Below, piece after piece: positions 59,577-64,000 of a stretch of DNA of 64,000 bases. Position numbers and translations under genes: made by a program. Positions within the stretch are counted from its first letter, which is position 1. The number at the start of each line of letters is the position of its first letter. The notes beneath the pieces were generated by a model. That model was not told the DNA's origin and made no database searches. It saw only the letters and a list, made by a program, of their open reading frames with translations. The stretch comes from Pseudomonadota bacterium (lineage in GTDB: Bacteria; Desulfobacterota; Desulfobulbia; Desulfobulbales; Desulfocapsaceae). The stretch is from positions 62,001 through 126,000 of the forward strand of contig JAHJNL010000010.1 in NCBI GenBank assembly GCA_018820855.1, given 5' to 3'.

Positions 59577-60415
59577 TGGATAAGCAAAGAAGAAAATTCC
59601 TTAAAATTGCAGGGGTATCAGCACTTGCAGGAATCGGAGCACCCGCAATTATTAAGCTGACCTCCTCAAACGCTGTGGCTTCTTCGGGAGGGCAAGAGGC
59701 AGCTGCCGGGCATGCAGCACCAGCTGCTGCCGGTCATGGAGTAGCGGCGGTAGAGGCACCTCAAGGTGTACGTCTTGGCATGGTCATTGACATGCGTAAG
59801 ATGGCAGAACAACCCGGACAATTGGATAGTGCCATTGCTGCATGTATCAATGCTCATAATATTCCAGAGTTTCCTGATAGCAAAAATGAGATTAAATGGC
59901 TCTGGAAGGCACCCTTTCAAAATGTCTTTCTTGATCATTCCTCCTATCATTCTTCAACAAGAGTGGCCAACACCCCATTTCCAGCCCTCTGTAACCACTG
60001 TGATGATCCGCCATGCGTTCGGGCCTGTCCCACCAAGGCAACGTTTAAGCTCGCCAAGAACGGGGTCGTAGCCATGGATTTCCATCGCTGCATCGGTTGC
60101 CGTTTCTGTATGGCTGCCTGCCCCTATGGTGCCAGGTCTTTCAACTGGCAGGATCCGAGACCGTATATCAAGAAATACAATGCGGACTTTCCATCACGCA
60201 TGAAGGGTGTTGTCGAGAAATGCAACTTTTGCGGTGAGCGGCTTGCTCTTGGGCAGGAGCCTGCCTGTGTTGAAGCCTGCAAAGCAACGGGTGCCATTAC
60301 TTTTGGTGATCTGAACGATCCTCAGTCCGAGGTCAGGCAGGTACTTGATAACGAATTTACTATCCAGAGGAAGACTAATCTGGGTACTAAACCATCAGTC
60401 TTTTACATAGTGTGA
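59576..60415 (+). CDS. dsrO: DsrO, periplasmic ferredoxin-like protein
   Basis: Tat signal RRKFLKIAGVSALAG; CNHCDDPPCVRACP; CIGCRFCMAACPYG. ATG at 59576 overlaps dsrJ TAA (track start 59519 is upstream). Confidence 0.95.
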   Translation: MDKQRRKFLKIAGVSALAGIGAPAIIKLTSSNAVASSGGQEAAAGHAAPAAAGHGVAAVEAPQGVRLGMVIDMRKMAEQPGQLDSAIAACINAHNIPEFPDSKNEIKWLWKAPFQNVFLDHSSYHSSTRVANTPFPALCNHCDDPPCVRACPTKATFKLAKNGVVAMDFHRCIGCRFCMAACPYGARSFNWQDPRPYIKKYNADFPSRMKGVVEKCNFCGERLALGQEPACVEACKATGAITFGDLNDPQSEVRQVLDNEFTIQRKTNLGTKPSVFYIV

Positions 60416-60422
60416 GGTAGTC

Positions 60423-61595
60423 ATGATTGAAAAAACACTCAAAGGCAAACCAGCGTACTGGATCTGGCTTGCATTTTTAGGAATGTTCATGGCTATTGGT
60501 GCTGCCTGCTACATCAGGCAGTACAATTTCGGCCTTGGCATGACAGGCATGAGCCGTGATGTCTCCTGGGGGCTCTATATTTCCCAGTTCACCTTCCTGG
60601 TCGGAGTGGCCGCTGGAGGTGTGATGCTGGTGCTTCCCTATTATATCCACAATTATAAGGAATTCGGAAGGATTACAATTCTTGGTGAGTTCCTGGCAAT
60701 TGCCGCTATCGTCATGTGTATGCTTTTCATCATGGCTGATCTTGGGCAGCCGATGCGGGCCTTAAACGTTATTCTCCATCCCACACCTAATTCCATGTTG
60801 TTTTACGACATGTGCGTACTCTGTGGTTATCTTTTTCTCAATATCCTCTGTGGTTGGGTTATTCTCACGGCAGAGCGGAAACAGGTGCATCCCCCGAAGT
60901 GGATTTATTTCTTCGTCTATCTCTCTATCCCCTTCGCTGTTTCCATTCATACCGTTACCGCTATGTTGTACTGCGGTCTGCCAGGTCGTCATTTCTGGCT
61001 ATCCGCAATCATCGCTCCCCGTTTTCTCGCATCAGCCTTTGCCGCAGGACCAGCCCTTATCGTCCTGGCCTGTATTATTCTGAAGCGTGTTGCAGGGTTT
61101 GATGCCGGAAAAAAGGCAATGAATAAGCTTGTTACCATTATAATTTATGCTGCATTGCTGAATATGTTTTTTGTAGGTCTTGAATTTTTTGTCGGCTACT
61201 ATTCCAACATTCCAGGACATAAGTTTGCACTGGAATATCTGTTTTTCGGTATTGAGCATCACGGTCATGTCTATAACAATCTGGTTCCATTTATGTGGGC
61301 CTTTGTGATCCTTGCTTTTGGAGCCATTGGACTGCTGGCTTCACCCCTGGCGAAGAAGGAGGACAATGACTTCTTTCTCGGACTGGGCTGTGCCATGCTG
61401 TTTGTCGCGTTTTGGCTGGATAAAGGAATTGGCTTTGTCCTCGGTGGCTTCGTTCCCAATCCGCTGCATGAGATCGTTGAGTATGTTCCTACGGCCAATG
61501 AGTTAGCAATTACCGCTGGAGTCTGGGCAACAGGATTTTTTGTGCTGACCCTGCTCTATAAGATTGCTATTGGTGTTGAACACGAGATTGAATAG
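60423..61595 (+). CDS. dsrP: DsrP, NrfD-like integral membrane protein
   Basis: About 10 TM NrfD/PsrC-type protein at the end of dsrMKJOP. Confidence 0.95.
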   Translation: MIEKTLKGKPAYWIWLAFLGMFMAIGAACYIRQYNFGLGMTGMSRDVSWGLYISQFTFLVGVAAGGVMLVLPYYIHNYKEFGRITILGEFLAIAAIVMCMLFIMADLGQPMRALNVILHPTPNSMLFYDMCVLCGYLFLNILCGWVILTAERKQVHPPKWIYFFVYLSIPFAVSIHTVTAMLYCGLPGRHFWLSAIIAPRFLASAFAAGPALIVLACIILKRVAGFDAGKKAMNKLVTIIIYAALLNMFFVGLEFFVGYYSNIPGHKFALEYLFFGIEHHGHVYNNLVPFMWAFVILAFGAIGLLASPLAKKEDNDFFLGLGCAMLFVAFWLDKGIGFVLGGFVPNPLHEIVEYVPTANELAITAGVWATGFFVLTLLYKIAIGVEHEIE

Positions 61596-61635
61596 TGTGA
61601 GTATAACGTAACGAATACATTCTAGCTGTTTTAAG

Positions 61636-61666
61636 AGCCTCCGAGTCAATCGGGGGCTTTTTTTTT
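61636..61666 (+). terminator. Intrinsic terminator of dsrMKJOP
   Basis: agcctccga-gtcaa-tcgggggct stem (one G-U) followed by T8. Confidence 0.9.
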
Positions 61667-61741
61667 GTCCTTTTCTGCTGTATAGTGGCATGCTAAAGTC
61701 GGCTTCCGGGGAGTTGACTCAATAAATGAGTAGGCTCGCCT

Positions 61742-62479
61742 GTGTCGCTGGCTATTACTCAATGTGTTGTAAAGGCGTGGAGCATCGTGGCTGGAAAACG
61801 TGTACTTGTTGTATCTTACTCTTATAGTCATCAGACAAGGAATTTGTTGAAAGGTCTGATTAGAGGATTGGAAGAAGAAGGGGTGGATTTGACGTGGGAG
61901 AGGGTATCCACTGTACAGGCACTTCGTTTCCCCATTGGAACCATTCCTTCCACCGTGGTTATGATGTTGAAGACTTTTCTTCGTAAGCGGTATCCGATTA
62001 AACCTCTTAAACCCATAGTCTTTAAGCAGTGGGATATGATCATTCTGGCGGGTCCGACCTGGTCCTATAATCCTTCAGGTCCTATTCTTTCACTGCTGGA
62101 CAGGGATGGTGAAAAACTTTTCAGCGGACAATCGGTTTTGCCGTTGATTTCCTGTCGAGGATATTGGCGGGTACATTTTTGGGGACTGCATTCTCTTCTG
62201 AAAAAATGTGGGGCAAAGATTATCTGCTCTCCCATTGTTTTTTCCCATCCTACCCCTGAACCGTGGCGTACCATCGGCGTATTTTTAAAACTTGCCGGGA
62301 AGGATCCCGAAGTGGGAACTTCTTGGTTTGGCAAGTTTTATCCGAAGTATGGGCATAGTCGGATACAGATGGAGCGGGCATATAGACTTGGTAGAGAACT
62401 GGGACATGATATCATGTCAGGCACGAAACCGTCAGAACTCCAATTTCAGGCACCGGTTCGCAGTGAAGCGAATTCATGA
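61742..62479 (+). CDS. Flavodoxin-like/dialkylresorcinol condensing enzyme-like protein
   Basis: KRVLVVSYSYSHQTRNLLKGLIRGLEEEGVDLTWE; MIILAGPTWSYNPSGPILSLL. Start codon uncertain (possible ATG at 61760 or a GTG near 61788). Confidence 0.75.
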   Translation: MSLAITQCVVKAWSIVAGKRVLVVSYSYSHQTRNLLKGLIRGLEEEGVDLTWERVSTVQALRFPIGTIPSTVVMMLKTFLRKRYPIKPLKPIVFKQWDMIILAGPTWSYNPSGPILSLLDRDGEKLFSGQSVLPLISCRGYWRVHFWGLHSLLKKCGAKIICSPIVFSHPTPEPWRTIGVFLKLAGKDPEVGTSWFGKFYPKYGHSRIQMERAYRLGRELGHDIMSGTKPSELQFQAPVRSEANS

Positions 62480-62568
62480 GAGTGCATTTCTGAGGTACTT
62501 TGAAAAATTAAAGTGTTGCCCGAGTCAAGGGACAGGAGAGGGTTCATCTGTGAAGAAGTAGGGCCTGT

Positions 62569-63369
62569 TCAATACGGAAAAGAGACAGTGAGGTAATACT
62601 GATACAAGTGAAAAATCTGTTCTCGGAAAAAAACGTAGGTAAGGGCAGCCAGGGAAAGAAAAGGGCCAAAGGGAATGCGGGTCTGCCCCCCCTTCTTCTG
62701 TTTTATCATGGCCAGCAGGCCTATGAATGTGCCGCTGAGAGAGCTTGCGAAGATTACAAAAGGCAGGGCTTGCCAGCCAAGAAAGGCACCGATCATTGCC
62801 AATAATTTGATATCACCGCCTCCCATCCCCTCTATCCGTCGCCACAGAAAATAGATCAGGGCAATGCCGTAGAGTATACCTCCTCCTGCGAGAATACCGA
62901 TCAGAGAGTCACTCCAATGCAGTGCAGGGCTGATCAGGGAGAAGAGCAGGCCGGCAAAGATGCCTGGTAATGAAATGATGTCCGGGATGATCTGGTGTTT
63001 GATATCTATCCAGATAATGACCAGCAGGGCGGCACAAAACAGAAAATAGCCTGCTGCTGTAACGCTCAAACCGAATTGTTGCACCAGGGCAGCAGAAAGC
63101 AGGGCCATGCTCAGTTCTACCAGAGGATACTGGAATGAGATCTTCTTGTTGCAATGACCGCAACGCCCGCGCAGAAAAAGAAAGCTGAGTATGGGGATGT
63201 TTTCATACCAGTGCAGTTCGGTCAGACATGCGGGACAATGAGAGGCGGGAAAGACAATGGATGCCTCTTCTCTGGGAAGGCGGAGGATGACTACGTTGAG
63301 AAAACTTCCGACAATGGTCCCAAAAAGGAAAGCAGTGACGATGGAAAAGCTTGTAAAATCTATGAGCAT
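62569..63369 (-). CDS. pilD: Prepilin peptidase (A24 family)
   Basis: GSFLNVVILRLP; CPACLTELHWYENIPILSFLFLRGRCGHCNKKIS; GGGDIKLLAMIGAFLG. Confidence 0.95.
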   Translation of the reverse strand: MLIDFTSFSIVTAFLFGTIVGSFLNVVILRLPREEASIVFPASHCPACLTELHWYENIPILSFLFLRGRCGHCNKKISFQYPLVELSMALLSAALVQQFGLSVTAAGYFLFCAALLVIIWIDIKHQIIPDIISLPGIFAGLLFSLISPALHWSDSLIGILAGGGILYGIALIYFLWRRIEGMGGGDIKLLAMIGAFLGWQALPFVIFASSLSGTFIGLLAMIKQKKGGQTRIPFGPFLSLAALTYVFFREQIFHLYQYYLTVSFPY

Positions 63370-63495
63370 AAGGGTATTTTAATGAATGCAGATAAAATGG
63401 GATGCAGGGCAGCATAAACTGTCCCTGCTCTTATTAATGTCTTCACCGGGTTTTTTAAAAAAACTCCAGATTCTTTTTACAATGTAGCCTTAACC

Positions 63496-64000
63496 ATGTC
63501 TCAAATCCAGGAAAAAACACAAGTTATCCGTTTAGAACAGTTGACCTCTGATATTGTGCGCTTGACGCTTGATGCACCGGAGATCTCCTCCATTGCCAGT
63601 CCGGGACAGTTTGTCATGATACGCACTGGAAACACCAGTGATCCCCTGCTGCGCAGGCCCTTCTCCATTTCGCAAACGAGCAGTGATGGAAGCTTTCAGA
63701 TTCTCTTTAAGGTGGTAGGGCGGGGGACCAGTCTTCTTTCCCATTGCCGGAAAGGGGAATATCTTTCGGTATTGGGTCCGTTGGGGCGAGGGTATCGAAT
63801 TGACCCACATCGTCTTGCCTGTCTGGTAGGTGGCGGCATGGGGATTGCACCGTTGCTCTTTCTCGGCAAAACGATCATGCGAAAATATCCGGATCAAGGT
63901 CCTGTGGTTGTGCTGGGAGCGAAAAACCGTGAGGAGCTTGCGCCTCTGATTGATGATTTTGCAGACCTTGGTCTCAAGGTGCATGTGGCAACAGACGACG
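63496..64000 (+). CDS. pyrK: Dihydroorotate dehydrogenase electron transfer subunit (partial, runs off window)
   Basis: ATG at 63496, MSQIQEKTQVIRLEQLTSDIVRLTLDAPEISSIASPGQFVMIRTGNTSDPLLRRPFSISQ...LVGGGMGIAPLLFLGKTI; open to window end, hence absent from the ORF track. Confidence 0.9.
   Translation, partial: MSQIQEKTQVIRLEQLTSDIVRLTLDAPEISSIASPGQFVMIRTGNTSDPLLRRPFSISQTSSDGSFQILFKVVGRGTSLLSHCRKGEYLSVLGPLGRGYRIDPHRLACLVGGGMGIAPLLFLGKTIMRKYPDQGPVVVLGAKNREELAPLIDDFADLGLKVHVATDD

Overview
The window looks like chromosomal DNA from a sulfur-metabolising Desulfobacterota (Desulfobulbales-like) bacterium. This rests mainly on a complete dsrMKJOP cluster (56420-61595). I saw no convincing tRNA, rRNA, CRISPR array, transposase or prophage. 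Main blocks: (i) hybrid sensor kinase, MBL-fold hydrolase, PilZ protein and a large SBBP/TolB beta-propeller protein (1-8.5 kb); (ii) a sigma-54 two-component pair (8.4-12.3 kb) divergent from a tightly packed ~12 kb operon (13.3-25.3 kb). That operon holds a molybdenum aldehyde oxidoreductase, a pyridine-nucleotide-disulfide oxidoreductase/dicluster-binding protein, a small Cys-rich redox protein, a SAM methyltransferase, a C-GCAxxG-C-C protein, a radical SAM protein, an AMP-dependent CoA-ligase-like protein, XdhC, a MocA-HD fusion and a histidine phosphatase. It is preceded by an excellent sigma-54 (-24/-12) promoter and is the best candidate for a poorly described system; (iii) a DUF2868-DUF3482-recQ coupled operon; (iv) many second-messenger proteins (UVR-cNMP-PilZ fusion, MscS channel, divergent DisA_N protein, 4xCBS-PAS-GAF-GGDEF, HD-GYP); (v) a secreted metzincin/trypsin-like protease pair; (vi) an ECF sigma, anti-sigma-like TPR and secreted Ala-rich protein operon; (vii) a DUF2207 gene broken by an in-frame TGA; (viii) prc, dsrMKJOP, pilD and a partial pyrK. 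All calls are from reading the sequence and supplied translations; no database search was run.
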